Numbered from the stretch's first letter, positions 23,116 through 33,112 are shown. The stretch: 64,000 nucleotides of DNA from Chryseosolibacter sp964551035 (GCA_964551035.1 CAZKBK010000005.1:1-64000), one strand, 5' to 3'. Translations and numbers: made by a program. The notes: generated by a model not told the origin, from the letters alone.

Positions 23116-24147
23116 ATGGACCAAATCAAACTCACACAATACAGCCACGGCGCGGGGTGCGGATGCAAGATCGCGCCCGCGGTACTCGACCGCATCCTTC
23201 ACTCTGAATTACCCAAAACAGCTTTCCCGTCCCTCCTCGTGGGCAATGATTCGCGCGACGACGCGGCCGTCTATGATATGGGCAACGGAACCTGTGTTGT
23301 CAGCACCACGGATTTCTTCATGCCCATCGTCGACGACCCCTTCACGTTCGGCGCCATCGCGTCGGTCAACGCCATCAGCGACATCTATGCCATGGGCGGA
23401 GAACCCATGATGGCGGTGGCCATATTGGGATGGCCGATCGACAAGATCCCCGCCGAGGTGGCCTCGGACATGCTCAACGGCAGCCGCGAGGTTTGTCGCA
23501 AAGCAGGAATACCCCTCGCAGGCGGACACAGCATCGACTGCCCCGAACCCGTATTTGGCCTGGCGGTAACGGGAAAAGTGAACAAGGAAAACCTGAAACG
23601 AAACGACACCGCCCGCGTCGATTCGCTGCTGTACCTCACCAAACCCCTGGGTATCGGCATCGTCACCACGGCGCAGAAAAAAGGGATCGTCCGCGAGGAA
23701 CACCTCAACAAAGCGATAGAGACCATGCTCGCACTCAATGGCATCGGCAGCGAGATCGGCAAGCTTTCGTATGTGAGCGCCATGACCGACGTGACCGGCT
23801 TCGGGCTTTTGGGTCACCTCTGCGAAATGTGCGAGGGCAGCGGACTGTCCGCGGAGATCGAGTTCGACAAGGTGCCTCGAATGGATTTCCTGGAGGAGTA
23901 CATCCGCCAGAAGAGCATGCCGGGCGGCACGTCCCGAAACCTGGGCAGCTACGGCCATAAGATCAGCGCACTTACCGACCTGCAAAAGGCCATCCTCGCC
24001 GACCCGCAAACCAGTGGAGGGCTCCTCGTTGCCATTGACGCGCCCCGCGCCGGCGACTTCGAAAAATTCGCGAAAGAAAATGGCCTCGACCTCAGGCCCT
24101 TTGGAAAACTGGTGGAAGAAACCAGTACCGTCATCGTTGTGCGGTAG
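23116..24147 (+). CDS. selD: Selenide, water dikinase SelD (selenophosphate synthase)
   Basis: 343 residues, full length. The N-terminal LTQYSHGAGCGCKIAP carries the catalytic Cys (Cys rather than Sec) and Lys; VGNDSRDDAAVYDMG and TTDFFMPIVDDPFTFG are ATP/Mg-binding segments; LAGGHSIDCPEPVFGLAV is also conserved. It makes selenophosphate from selenide and ATP. The only selenium-using gene in view is mnmH upstream; no selA or selB is in the window, so the product may serve tRNA modification. The start is fixed by the family N-terminus. Confidence 0.97.
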   Translation: MDQIKLTQYSHGAGCGCKIAPAVLDRILHSELPKTAFPSLLVGNDSRDDAAVYDMGNGTCVVSTTDFFMPIVDDPFTFGAIASVNAISDIYAMGGEPMMAVAILGWPIDKIPAEVASDMLNGSREVCRKAGIPLAGGHSIDCPEPVFGLAVTGKVNKENLKRNDTARVDSLLYLTKPLGIGIVTTAQKKGIVREEHLNKAIETMLALNGIGSEIGKLSYVSAMTDVTGFGLLGHLCEMCEGSGLSAEIEFDKVPRMDFLEEYIRQKSMPGGTSRNLGSYGHKISALTDLQKAILADPQTSGGLLVAIDAPRAGDFEKFAKENGLDLRPFGKLVEETSTVIVVR

Positions 24148-24168
24148 CGGAAAGTCCAGCGCAAAAAA

Positions 24169-24195
24169 TAAGGCTCCTTTTTCAAGGGAGCCTTA
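24169..24195. terminator. Hairpin after selD, with T-tract on the minus strand
   Basis: TAAGGCTCC (24169-24177) pairs perfectly with GGAGCCTTA (24187-24195), loop of 9. Read on the minus strand the stem is followed by TTTTTTGC, a good intrinsic terminator for leftward transcription (lutABC side). On the plus strand, 22 bases after the selD stop, no T-tract follows the stem. Confidence 0.65.
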
Positions 24196-24653
24196 AGTGA
24201 CCTCCTGACCTGGCATGACTCCGGTATGATCCGGATCAGCGATAAGTTTTTAATATCCGTAAAGAAATTAAAAACAAATGGTAGAAGACCGTACTGTGAT
24301 ATTAAAAGCCCATGCCATTCACCGATCCTGGGCCCAGCCCTGTTTATCCCTCCGTTTGCGGTTGCGTCTGGGTATGCCGTTACACAATCAAAGCAGCGTT
24401 TAAACCGGCGCCGGCCGGACAGCCTTTGATATTTTTTTCCAAATGGCCTTCGCGAACGTCGCGAAAACGTGTTCGACTGCCCACACGCTTCAATCAAGGC
24501 ACCAGCGAGCAAGGCGAGCCATCGCGAACGCCGCGCCCCTGCACCACCTCAGAAGGTATTCCTGATGACTCCTTCCACGCCCCGTTCAGCCGCAACGCTC
24601 CAAAACATCCTTCGCGGTAAAAAATTCACCGGGTGAATCGACGTCGCCTGCGC
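24196..24653. other. Intergenic region between selD and lutC
   Basis: 458 bases without a convincing gene. It holds a perfect 12-base palindrome TGATCCGGATCA at about 24230 beside another CCGG dyad. Scattered open frames lack protein character. It may contain the 3' UTR of lutC. Confidence 0.5.
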
Positions 24654-25238
24654 CTATCCCACAACGAACACCCGCATGCTTACCGGCCCGTGTGCACCCA
24701 GCACCAGCGCCTGTTCAATATCCGCCGTCTTCGATGGCCCGGCGACAAACGTTCCAAAATCATAAGGGTCATCGCCGATCCGGTCGTAGGCGTCGTGCAT
24801 TGTGGCGACAAGCGCTTCCGCGTTGATGACAATCGCCAGGTGTTTACAGATGAAGGGGAGCGCGCGCAACTGCATGGCCGTTTCCGTGAGCCAGACCGCA
24901 CCGTTCTCAGCCACGCCCAGGGATGCTTCGGCGACGAAAAGGTCGACATCATCGAGGGCGGAGGGATGCGCGTAGGTTTTTCCAACTTCGGCGATGGAGG
25001 AAAGCGCCGGCAACGTCGACACCACCCGGCCCGTAGGGGACATCTCTTTTGCGAGCGTCGTTACCACGGCGTCGGCATGCGCTAACCGGTATCCCCGGCC
25101 GCCGGCAACCTCAACCATCCTGAGGAAATCCTCCACAAGATCGCCGGTCTGTGCTACCCTTTCCAGCGCCGGCACTTCAACGCGTGGTCGTTGCAGCGGT
25201 CGCAGGTTCTTCAATATCGTATCCCTGCTGCTACCCAC
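24654..25238 (-). CDS. lutC: Lactate utilization protein C (LUD domain)
   Basis: 194 residues from the GTG at 25238, chosen because it overlaps the lutB stop by 8 bases and begins with SSRDTILKNLR, the normal LutC N-terminus; longer starts add sequence without family similarity. LUD-domain segments: DLFVAEASLGVAENGAVWL, LPFICKHLAIVI, DDPYDFGTFVAGPSKTADIE and GAHGPVSMRVFVV. LutABC together oxidise L-lactate to pyruvate. It is the last gene of lutABC. Confidence 0.93.
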   Translation of the reverse strand: MGSSRDTILKNLRPLQRPRVEVPALERVAQTGDLVEDFLRMVEVAGGRGYRLAHADAVVTTLAKEMSPTGRVVSTLPALSSIAEVGKTYAHPSALDDVDLFVAEASLGVAENGAVWLTETAMQLRALPFICKHLAIVINAEALVATMHDAYDRIGDDPYDFGTFVAGPSKTADIEQALVLGAHGPVSMRVFVVG

Positions 25239-26616
25239 GGTCCGCGCGGTTTGATTTGTACCACTCCGTAAAACGCTGCCGGGGAGGCTCCGGCATCTCG
25301 TGATGGCGGTACCAGACATTGAAACGGTTCCTGAAAAGTTGTGGCGCTTTTGCCATCAACCAACGCAGCACCCTACCCGCCCATTGCAAGCGCCGTGGCG
25401 ACGACAACGCAACCGCCATGGCCCTAACCATGATGCGCTTCCCAACCTCAACATGACCCGCGCGAACAATCACTTGCCGCCAGCGGTAAAGTTGCTCGTG
25501 GATGTCGATCTTCACCGGGCACACATTCGAACACGAGCCGCACAAGGTCGACGCGAAAGGAAGGTCCGCGTACTTCTTCATATCTAAATTGGGGGCGAGT
25601 ATGGAGCCGATGGGGCCGGCGATGGCCGAATGATAGCTATGGCCACCACTGCGGCGGTACACGGGACAAGTGTTCATGCACGCCCCGCAGCGGATACACT
25701 TCAGTGACGCACGAAAATCGTCGCGCGCCAGTTGCCGTGTCCGGCCGTTGTCCACCAGGATGATATGAACCTCCTGGCCGGGGGCCGGTCTGCGAAAATG
25801 GCTGGAATACGTTGTGATGGGCTGTCCTGTCGCGCTGCGCGCCAGCAACCGCAGGAACACGCCAAGGTGTTTCCGCTCGGGGATGATCTTTTCGATTCCC
25901 ATCGAGGCGATGTGGATCTCCGAAAGGTGCGTGCCCATGTCGGCATTGCCTTCGTTGGTACACACGACAAACTCACCCGTTTCGGCAACGGCAAAATTGA
26001 CCCCGGTGATCGCCACCCGGCGCATGAGAAACATGTTGCGCAAGTGTGCCCGCGCCGCCGCCGTGAGCAATGCCGGATCCACACAACCTTCCGGCGTACC
26101 CAGGTGGCGGTGAAAAAGGTCACCGATCTCCGCTTTCTTCTTATGGATGCACGGCAACACGATGTGACTGGGCATCTCGCCCGACAGTTGAACGATCCGT
26201 TCACCGAGGTCGGTGTCGACAACGTCGATGCCGCGGGCTTCGAGGTATTCGTTCAGTCCGCACTCTTCCGTAAGCATGGACTTGCTCTTCACGATCTCGC
26301 AGATGCCGCCGTCGGACAAGATCCGGTGAACGACCTCATTGTGCTCCGCGGCGTCGACCGCCCAATGGACTTTGATGCCGTTGGCCAGGGCATTCTTCTC
26401 GAACTCGAGGAGGTAATCGTGCAGGCCTGCGAGCACATTCTCTTTGATCTGTGACGCCACCTCCCGCAACGCCTCCCATCCCTCCACCTGGTGCGCCGCG
26501 CGGTCGCGTTTCTGCCTTACCCACCACAACGTCTCATCATGCCATTTGACACGCAGCGGGTCTTTGTTGAAGTCCCGCGCGCGTCCGGCATGATCCTGAT
26601 GTCCTGCTGGTGTCAT
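25231..26616 (-). CDS. lutB: Lactate utilization iron-sulfur protein B
   Basis: 461 residues. An N-terminal LUD domain (residues ~60-290, with ITGVNFAVAETGEFVV and NEGNADMGTHLSEIHI) is followed by two 4Fe-4S binding motifs, CIRCGACMNTCPVY and CGSCSNVCPVKID, and a C-terminal LutB helix region. It passes electrons from lactate oxidation. It overlaps lutA by 4 bases (ATGA) and lutC by 8, so the three are translated together. Confidence 0.95.
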   Translation of the reverse strand: MTPAGHQDHAGRARDFNKDPLRVKWHDETLWWVRQKRDRAAHQVEGWEALREVASQIKENVLAGLHDYLLEFEKNALANGIKVHWAVDAAEHNEVVHRILSDGGICEIVKSKSMLTEECGLNEYLEARGIDVVDTDLGERIVQLSGEMPSHIVLPCIHKKKAEIGDLFHRHLGTPEGCVDPALLTAAARAHLRNMFLMRRVAITGVNFAVAETGEFVVCTNEGNADMGTHLSEIHIASMGIEKIIPERKHLGVFLRLLARSATGQPITTYSSHFRRPAPGQEVHIILVDNGRTRQLARDDFRASLKCIRCGACMNTCPVYRRSGGHSYHSAIAGPIGSILAPNLDMKKYADLPFASTLCGSCSNVCPVKIDIHEQLYRWRQVIVRAGHVEVGKRIMVRAMAVALSSPRRLQWAGRVLRWLMAKAPQLFRNRFNVWYRHHEMPEPPRQRFTEWYKSNRADRG

Positions 26617-27338
26617 CTTGCGTTCAGGATTTCGGCGATGTGAATCGTCTTCAACTTCTTCCCGCTTCGCAACGCGATGCCATCGAGGTGCATGAGGCAG
26701 CTCACATCCACGCCCGTAACGTACTCGGCGTCGTGGTCAAGAAAATCGTCAATGCGGTCGCGGCCCATGGCTACGCTCACGGCCTCCTCGGCGACGGCGA
26801 ACGTGCCGCCAAATCCGCAGCACTCATCCACGCGCGACATCTCCACCAGGGTCAGCCCCTCCACCTTGCGCAACAGGTCCGCAGGCTTCGAGAACGGGGT
26901 GCCTACACGTTCGCTCATGGAAGAGAGGCCCAGCCCCCGTTGCCCGTGACAACTCTGGTGCAGGGCGACGCGGTGAGGGAACCGCGCGCGGAGGGATGCT
27001 ACGCCAACCACGTCGGTGAGAAATTCCGTCAGCTCAAAGATCCGCCCAGGCGACAGCAGGTCAACACCCCCGGATTTCGCGTGTTCCTTTAAATGGAGGG
27101 TACAACTCCCCGAAGGGCAAACGATGTAGTCAAAGTCCGAAAAAACGTCCGCAAAGCGTTGATGACATCCCGCCGACATCGACTCGAACCCCGAGTTGGC
27201 CATCGGCTGCCCACAGCACACCTGCCCGGGGGGAAACGTCACGCGCATGCCCGATCGCTCCAGCAATTCCAGGGTGGCTATGGCAACCTGCGGGAAGAGT
27301 TGGTTTATGTAGCAGGGAACGAAGAGAGCGATGGACAT
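26613..27338 (-). CDS. lutA: Lactate utilization protein A (CCG domains)
   Basis: 241 residues with the two cysteine-rich CCG domains that bind Fe-S or heterodisulfide-type cofactors: FVPCYINQLF ... GQVCCGQPMANSG in the first and HQSCHGQRGLGL ... VDECCGFGGTFAV in the second. It is the first gene of the lutABC operon. The upstream region holds short AT-rich tandem repeats; no LutR-type regulator gene is adjacent. Confidence 0.95.
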   Translation of the reverse strand: MSIALFVPCYINQLFPQVAIATLELLERSGMRVTFPPGQVCCGQPMANSGFESMSAGCHQRFADVFSDFDYIVCPSGSCTLHLKEHAKSGGVDLLSPGRIFELTEFLTDVVGVASLRARFPHRVALHQSCHGQRGLGLSSMSERVGTPFSKPADLLRKVEGLTLVEMSRVDECCGFGGTFAVAEEAVSVAMGRDRIDDFLDHDAEYVTGVDVSCLMHLDGIALRSGKKLKTIHIAEILNAR

Positions 27339-27349
27339 TATTTAGTTCG

Positions 27350-27440
27350 GAGTTTCCAGTTTGAAGTTCCTAGTTTGAAGTTCCCAGTTTAGAGTTTCCA
27401 GACTTTCCGGTTTAAAGTTTCCAGTTTGAAGTTTATGGTT
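27350..27440. repeat. Short degenerate tandem repeats
   Basis: About seven degenerate units of 12-14 bases around AGTTTGAAGTTCC / AGTTTCCAGTTT upstream of lutA. This lies between the lutA start and the 3' end of the TolC-family gene and is non-coding. Confidence 0.7.
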
Positions 27441-27550
27441 TGGCGCGACGAACACGTGCGGAGGGCATGGCAGCACGCGGGTATTTGCTCCACCATAGCC
27501 GAATATACGGCAGGCGGGCCTACGAACTATCCGGTAGTGTCAGAAAATGA

Positions 27551-28867
27551 TCAGCGGAGCAGTCTTCCACTGAGCCGGAGCAGCTCCGTCTCGGCGACCT
27601 TTGCGTTGTACCGCGCCGTAATCAGCCGGGTATAGGCTTCTTCAAGGCTCTGCTGGGCCGTGCGAAGTTCAATAAAAGTGGTGACGCCGCGCTTGAACCC
27701 TTCCAGGGCAATGTCGACGTTCTCCTTTGCAAAATTGATGTTCTCTTCCTCAATAATGAGGATCTTTCGGGCATTGTCGTAGTTCACATACGCATTGCTC
27801 AGGCTCACGTTCACGTTCGTCCGCAGCTGATCGTACAAAACATTTTGACGGCTCAGGTCGATCTTGGCTTGCTCCGCGAGTCTTCGCGTATTGAACCCGT
27901 TGAGCAAAGGCAACGTAAGCGAAAGGCCATAGTTGAATCCGTTAGACTTGTTATATACGGGTGCAAACGGGCTGATCTGGCTTGCATTGTCGTTCTGGGA
28001 ATACGTATACGCCGCATTGAAATTGAGGAACGGCAAAAACTCGGCACGACGCTCGCGAAGGGAGAGGTTGGCAATATGCACACCCTTGCGCGCGGCCACG
28101 AGGGAAAAATTGTCGTTCTCCACATTCTGAAACAATTCCGCTTCGTTCAGGCCCAGGTTGATCAGGATGGTGTCCGCGACATCGTATCCCTGCGGCAACT
28201 GCAGGCCCACGAGCTCGTTCAATTGTCCTTTCAACTGCTGGATCGTAGATTCCTGCTGGATCACCTGGGTGCGTTGCGCGTTGTAGTCGACGCGGGCCTG
28301 AAGCAGTTCGGGTTTGATCCCCGTTCCAACCTCGAGTTTCCGTTCCGCAAGTTTCACCCGCTCTTCACTGACCGACATCTGCTCGATGATCGCCCTGAGT
28401 TGCTGTTTTTGTCTGACGATATCATAGTAGCTGTTAATGACCTGGGCGATGGTGTTGACCATCTGGTCTTTAAGCAACGCCTCTCCCTGTTCTTCGATTA
28501 CGCCGATCCTTTCGCGAATGGCGAACATGCGCGTGCCGTCAAACAAGGTCCAACTGAGTTGCGCAGCTGCGGCGGTGTTGGCCGACTGAACCTCGCCACT
28601 GTTATTGCGGCTTGCGTCAAGAAAGCGCAACTCCTGGTTGTTCTGCGTCCGGGTTGTGGATGCGTCAAGGTTCACCATCGGAAGAAACGCGCCCCAGGCG
28701 TAATCCACATTCAGACTCGCCGCCTCCACATCGGTTCGCGCGAGTTGTACGTCATAGTTCTTCTCGAGGGCGATGGCGATCACTTCCTCAAGGCTGATTC
28801 TCTCCTGGCCGAAAGCCGTCGCGGTCAGAAATACAAGCGCGCCTGCCGCAAAAAATCTACGCATCAT
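27551..28867 (-). CDS. TolC-family outer-membrane efflux protein
   Basis: 438 residues from the ATG at 28867 (a second ATG follows at once), giving signal peptide MMRRFFAAGALVFLTATAFG. It has the two OEP repeats of the family: ISLEEVIAIALEKNYDVQLA at the start, a long helical first repeat, and YGLSLTLPLLNGFNTRRLAE with the LGVTTFIEL-like KRGVTTFIELRTAQ in the second. It forms the outer-membrane channel of a tripartite pump. The start overlaps the RND gene stop by 11 bases. It is the last gene of the pump operon. Confidence 0.94.
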   Translation of the reverse strand: MMRRFFAAGALVFLTATAFGQERISLEEVIAIALEKNYDVQLARTDVEAASLNVDYAWGAFLPMVNLDASTTRTQNNQELRFLDASRNNSGEVQSANTAAAAQLSWTLFDGTRMFAIRERIGVIEEQGEALLKDQMVNTIAQVINSYYDIVRQKQQLRAIIEQMSVSEERVKLAERKLEVGTGIKPELLQARVDYNAQRTQVIQQESTIQQLKGQLNELVGLQLPQGYDVADTILINLGLNEAELFQNVENDNFSLVAARKGVHIANLSLRERRAEFLPFLNFNAAYTYSQNDNASQISPFAPVYNKSNGFNYGLSLTLPLLNGFNTRRLAEQAKIDLSRQNVLYDQLRTNVNVSLSNAYVNYDNARKILIIEEENINFAKENVDIALEGFKRGVTTFIELRTAQQSLEEAYTRLITARYNAKVAETELLRLSGRLLR

Positions 28868-31800
28868 ATACAAATTCCTTCTGAGGTTGAGGTGATGGTT
28901 TGGTTGTGGGCGTCTCGTCTCCAAAGTCCACGTGCTTGCGCTTTTGTGACATGTACGAATACATCGCGGGAATAACAAAGAGCGTCAGTATCAGGGAGAA
29001 AAGAATGCCGCCCACGATCACAATGCCGAGCGGCTGCCGGCTCGTCGACGCCGCGCCGAGCGACAACGCCAGGGGAAGAGACCCAAGCGCCATGGCCAGG
29101 CTGGTCATGAGGATGGGGCGAAGTCGAAGCTTGGAGGCGTGGAGCACCGCGTCGATCCGCGACATGCCCTCCTCACGCTGCTTGTTCGCAAATTCCACAA
29201 TGAGGATACCGTTCTTGGTCACCAGACCAATGAGCATGATCATTCCGATCTGAGAGAAGATGTTCAACGTCTGTCCAAATAGCGACAGGGAAATAAATGC
29301 GCCCGCAATGGCCAGAGGCACGGTAAACATAATGATCAGCGGGTCCATGAAACTTTCAAACTGAGCCGCGAGAATGAGGTAAATAAGGACCAGCGCCAGT
29401 ACGAATGCAAAAGCGGTGTTACTCGCGCTTTCGGCATAGTCGCGTGACGAGCCGGCGAGCGATGTTACGAAGGTTTCATCCAGCAGTTGGTCAGCAATGT
29501 CCTCCATTGCGGCAATGCCGTTGCCTATGGTCATTCCCGGTGCAAGCCCGGCGGAAATGGTCGCCGACTTATAGCGGTTGAAGTGATACAGCGAAGGTGG
29601 CGTCGTCGACTCTTCGATGGTCACCACGTTATCGATCGAAATCAGGTCGCCGGAATTCGTCCGGACGTAGAGGCTCTTCAGGTCGTTGGGGTCGTCGCGG
29701 TTGACTTTCGTGACCTGTCCCATCACCTGGTACTGCTTCCCTTCCTTTGTAAAATAACCAAAGCGCAGGTTGGAGTACGCGAGTTGCAACGTCTGGGCGA
29801 TGTCCTGAACGCTGATGCCAAGCTGGGAGGCTTTCAGCCGATTGATCTCCACCCGCAGCTCGGGTTTGTTGAACTTGAGGTCGGAATCCACGCCTTGCAA
29901 TACAGGGTGATTGTTCGCCGCTTCCAGAAACTCGGGCAACACCGCCTGAAGTTTTTCGAAGTCGTTGTTCTGAAGCACGAACTGCACGGGAAGTCCGCCC
30001 CTGCGGCTCACGGCAATGGTTTGTTCCTGTATGGCAAACGCCCTTCCCTCCGGAAAATGCACCATGTTGCGATTCACCATGTCGACGATCTCCTGCTGCG
30101 ACCGGTCGCGGTATTGCGGGTCGACGAGGCGTACGAACACAAAGCCGGAGTTCACAGAGCCCGAACCGGTAAAGCCCGGCGCCGTTACCGACAGCGCGCT
30201 CACATACTCGGGAATGGAGTCCTGCACGAACTGCACCATCTCCTGCACATAGTCATCCATGTAGTCGTACGACGTGCCCTCGGGCGCGGTTAAGGTAAGG
30301 CGAAACTGGTTCCGGTCTTCAAGCGGCGCGAGCTCGGACTGAATGTTGGTACCGATAAAATATACGGAGGCAAGACAAACGCCGATGATCACGAGCGACA
30401 CCCAACGCACCTTCATGAACTTTCCAAGCAGGTTGCGGTAACCGTTTTCCATACCCCTGAAGAACGGTTCCGTGATTTCGTAGAACCGCGAGTGCTTGTG
30501 CTTGCTGCGGGTGAGCTTGATGCTCAATACGGGTGTCAGCGTTAAGGATACAAAACAGGAAATGAGTACCGCGCCGGCAACCACCACGCCGAATTCCGTG
30601 AACAGCCTGCCTACAAACCCTTCCATGAAGAGAATCGGGAGGAATACAACGGCAAGGGTAATCGACGTCGAGATAACGGCAAAGAAGATCTCTTTCGAGC
30701 CTTCTTTCGCCGCCCGATACTTGTTCATCCCCCCTTCGAGTTTCTTGTAGATGTTCTCGGTTACCACGATGCCGTCGTCCACCACGAGCCCCGTCGCCAG
30801 CACGATGCCGAGCATGGTAAGCACGTTCATGGAAAATCCCGACAAATACATGATAAAGAACGTCGAGATGAGCGAGACCGGAATATCGATCAACGGGCGG
30901 ATGGCGATCAGGAAATCGCGGAAGAACAAATAGATGATCAACACCACGAGGATGATCGCGATGATCAACGTCTCCTCCACTTCGAGGATCGAACGTTTGA
31001 TGAACACGGTCTGGTCCATGGCGATGTCGAGCTTGATGTCGTCCGGTATCTCCTGTTTGATCTGCTCCATGCGCCGGTAGAATTCATCGGCGATCTCCAC
31101 ATAGTTCGCTCCGGGCAGCGGCACGATGGCAAGGCCCACCATCACGATATTGCTTTCGCGCAACACGGACTCCTCATTCTCGGGCCCGAGTTGTGCATAT
31201 CCAACATCTTTGAGGCGAATGTCGCCCGTGGACGTCCCCGACCGGATGATGACATTTTCAAAATCCTCTTCGCTGTAAAGTTTTCCGAAGGTCCGCACGG
31301 TAAGCTCGGTAGCGGTACCGGAGATCTTGCCCGAGGGCAACTCCACGTTCTGGCTGTTCAGGGCGTTTTGCACGTCGAGGGCCGTGAGCCCGTATGCACT
31401 CAGGCGCGCGGGTTCCAGCCAGATTCGCATCGCGTACCGGCGCTCGCCCCAAACCTGGATGCGGCTCACGCCGGGAATGGTCTCCAGGCGCTCGACAAGC
31501 CGGTTATTCGCATACTCGGTCAACTCGAGCGGATTGCGCGTGTTGCTTTGCACGGTCATGGAGATGATCGAGCTTGAACTCGCGTCGGCTTTGTTGACCA
31601 CCGGAGGACCGGGAAGGTCGTCGGGCAGCGACCGCTGCGCCTGCGAGACCTTGTCGCGCACGTCGTTGGCGGCGGCCTCGAGGTCCACGCCGAGGTTGAA
31701 CTCGATGTTGATATTGCTCGTACCCACACTTGACGACGAGGTGATATTTTTGATGCCCGCAATCCCGTTGACAGACTTTTCAAGCGGTTCGGTGATCTGT

Positions 31801-31982
31801 GACTCTATAATATCCGCGTTCGCCCCCGGGTATGAGGTCCGCACGTTCACGTTTGGCGGATCAATGGCAGGGTAATCACGAACGCCAAGGAAATTGAATC
31901 CGATAATGCCGAACAGCACGAGAATGATGTTCATGACAAAGGCAAGGATCGGGCGCCGTATGCTTAACTCGGATATGTTCAT
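28857..31982 (-). CDS. RND-family efflux transporter (AcrB/MexF type)
   Basis: 1041 residues, the normal length. N-terminal SIRRPILAFVMNIILVLFG, the porter-domain motif GVRDYPAIDPPNVNV, the proton-relay segment GLVVDDGIVVTENIYKKLE with its paired Asp residues in helix 4, and the C-terminal GLVTKNGILIVEFANKQREE. It pumps hydrophobic compounds using the proton gradient, with the adaptor encoded upstream and the TolC-like channel downstream. Substrates cannot be told from sequence. Confidence 0.96.
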   Translation of the reverse strand: MNISELSIRRPILAFVMNIILVLFGIIGFNFLGVRDYPAIDPPNVNVRTSYPGANADIIESQITEPLEKSVNGIAGIKNITSSSSVGTSNINIEFNLGVDLEAAANDVRDKVSQAQRSLPDDLPGPPVVNKADASSSSIISMTVQSNTRNPLELTEYANNRLVERLETIPGVSRIQVWGERRYAMRIWLEPARLSAYGLTALDVQNALNSQNVELPSGKISGTATELTVRTFGKLYSEEDFENVIIRSGTSTGDIRLKDVGYAQLGPENEESVLRESNIVMVGLAIVPLPGANYVEIADEFYRRMEQIKQEIPDDIKLDIAMDQTVFIKRSILEVEETLIIAIILVVLIIYLFFRDFLIAIRPLIDIPVSLISTFFIMYLSGFSMNVLTMLGIVLATGLVVDDGIVVTENIYKKLEGGMNKYRAAKEGSKEIFFAVISTSITLAVVFLPILFMEGFVGRLFTEFGVVVAGAVLISCFVSLTLTPVLSIKLTRSKHKHSRFYEITEPFFRGMENGYRNLLGKFMKVRWVSLVIIGVCLASVYFIGTNIQSELAPLEDRNQFRLTLTAPEGTSYDYMDDYVQEMVQFVQDSIPEYVSALSVTAPGFTGSGSVNSGFVFVRLVDPQYRDRSQQEIVDMVNRNMVHFPEGRAFAIQEQTIAVSRRGGLPVQFVLQNNDFEKLQAVLPEFLEAANNHPVLQGVDSDLKFNKPELRVEINRLKASQLGISVQDIAQTLQLAYSNLRFGYFTKEGKQYQVMGQVTKVNRDDPNDLKSLYVRTNSGDLISIDNVVTIEESTTPPSLYHFNRYKSATISAGLAPGMTIGNGIAAMEDIADQLLDETFVTSLAGSSRDYAESASNTAFAFVLALVLIYLILAAQFESFMDPLIIMFTVPLAIAGAFISLSLFGQTLNIFSQIGMIMLIGLVTKNGILIVEFANKQREEGMSRIDAVLHASKLRLRPILMTSLAMALGSLPLALSLGAASTSRQPLGIVIVGGILFSLILTLFVIPAMYSYMSQKRKHVDFGDETPTTKPSPQPQKEFVYDA

Positions 31983-32000
31983 AATGCTGGTGCCGGAATG

Positions 32001-33056
32001 TTAGAGGGTACTCACTTTCGAAATCTTCACTTTTGATGCTGGTCGTATCGCCATCAGCCCGGACGTGAGCACGGTGTCGCCGGCATTCAATCCCCGGATA
32101 ACCTGGACGTAGGCGGAGTCCCGTATGCCGGTTTCGACTACCGTAAACACCAGGCTATCCTCGCGCAGGACGATGACCTGCTTGTTGCGGATGGTTGGTA
32201 TGACAGCCTGGGTCGGAACGAGCAATGCCATCGTATCCCTTCCAAGCTGGAGGTTCACGCGGGCAAAAATTCCCGGAACGAGTTCTGCGTCGGTCTTGTT
32301 GACGATCGCCTTGATTTTAAGCGTGCGGGTCGTCTGATCGACGCTGTTTTCAGTGGCGATCACTTCTGCGGTGTGCTCGCGGAAACCGCCATCTACCCTA
32401 AACCGGACTTTATAACCTTTGCCCACTTCCCTTGCATACTTTTCAGGAATTGAAAACTCGAGCTTGAGCCGCTCGACCTGGCGGATGGTGGTGATCACAT
32501 CCGCCGGAGAGATGTACGACCCGAGGCTGACGTTTCGGAGTCCCAGCGTGCCGCGGTAGGGTGCGCGGATCTCGGTCTTCGAAATGTCGATCTCTGTTGC
32601 TTCAATATCTGCCTTGAGGTTCTCCACATTCAGCGTGCTGAGGTCGTAATCCTGCTGGCTGATGGCGTTGATCTTCAGCAATTCACGGTTGCGTTCCTCA
32701 GTCTTCTCGTTGATCTGAAGTTGCACCTTAAGTTTTCTCAACTGTGCCTGCAGGTCCTCATCGAACAATTTCACCAAAAGTGTGCCCTTTTCAACCACGG
32801 ACCCCTCGCGAATGTTCAGGCCAACGATCCTGCCGCCGACCTCCGCCCGGATGTCCGTCTCCTCATAGGGCAGTAGCGAACCCGGGACTTCGATGGTTTC
32901 GCTAACGGAAGACGTGCTCACGCGAAAGGCATCGACGATCACGGGCCCCTGCGATCGCCGGCTTGCCGCTTGATTACCTTTTTCTGAATCACATGAGGTA
33001 ATGGTGAAGAAAATTAAGGCGGCGCTAAAAAATGTGTTGCGAGTTGAAAAAACCAT
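32001..33056 (-). CDS. RND efflux periplasmic adaptor (membrane fusion lipoprotein)
   Basis: 351 residues from the ATG at 33056, which gives a lipoprotein signal with lipobox ITSC; an alternative ATG at 33116 overlaps the coaE stop by 4 bases but would add 20 residues before the signal. Barrel-sandwich halves (VPGSLLPYEETDIRAEVGGR, LRNVSLGSYISPADVI) flank a helical hairpin; VLTSGLMAIRPASKVKI ends the protein. It links the RND pump to the outer-membrane channel. Confidence 0.93.
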   Translation of the reverse strand: MVFSTRNTFFSAALIFFTITSCDSEKGNQAASRRSQGPVIVDAFRVSTSSVSETIEVPGSLLPYEETDIRAEVGGRIVGLNIREGSVVEKGTLLVKLFDEDLQAQLRKLKVQLQINEKTEERNRELLKINAISQQDYDLSTLNVENLKADIEATEIDISKTEIRAPYRGTLGLRNVSLGSYISPADVITTIRQVERLKLEFSIPEKYAREVGKGYKVRFRVDGGFREHTAEVIATENSVDQTTRTLKIKAIVNKTDAELVPGIFARVNLQLGRDTMALLVPTQAVIPTIRNKQVIVLREDSLVFTVVETGIRDSAYVQVIRGLNAGDTVLTSGLMAIRPASKVKISKVSTL

Positions 33057-33112
33057 ATTTACTGTATAACGAATCCTAACAAAGGCGATTACAAAGTGGT
33101 TCGGTTGGAACA

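Noticed and set aside
24200..24260. Resemblance of CTGATCCGGATCATACCGG (minus strand) to part of a TPP riboswitch
   Set aside because: The other conserved arm (CTGAGA and the flanking stem) is missing, and no thiamine gene is nearby.
27845..28975. 376-codon open frame opposite the TolC-family gene
   Set aside because: Antisense shadow; the TolC-family frame has a signal peptide and OEP repeats.
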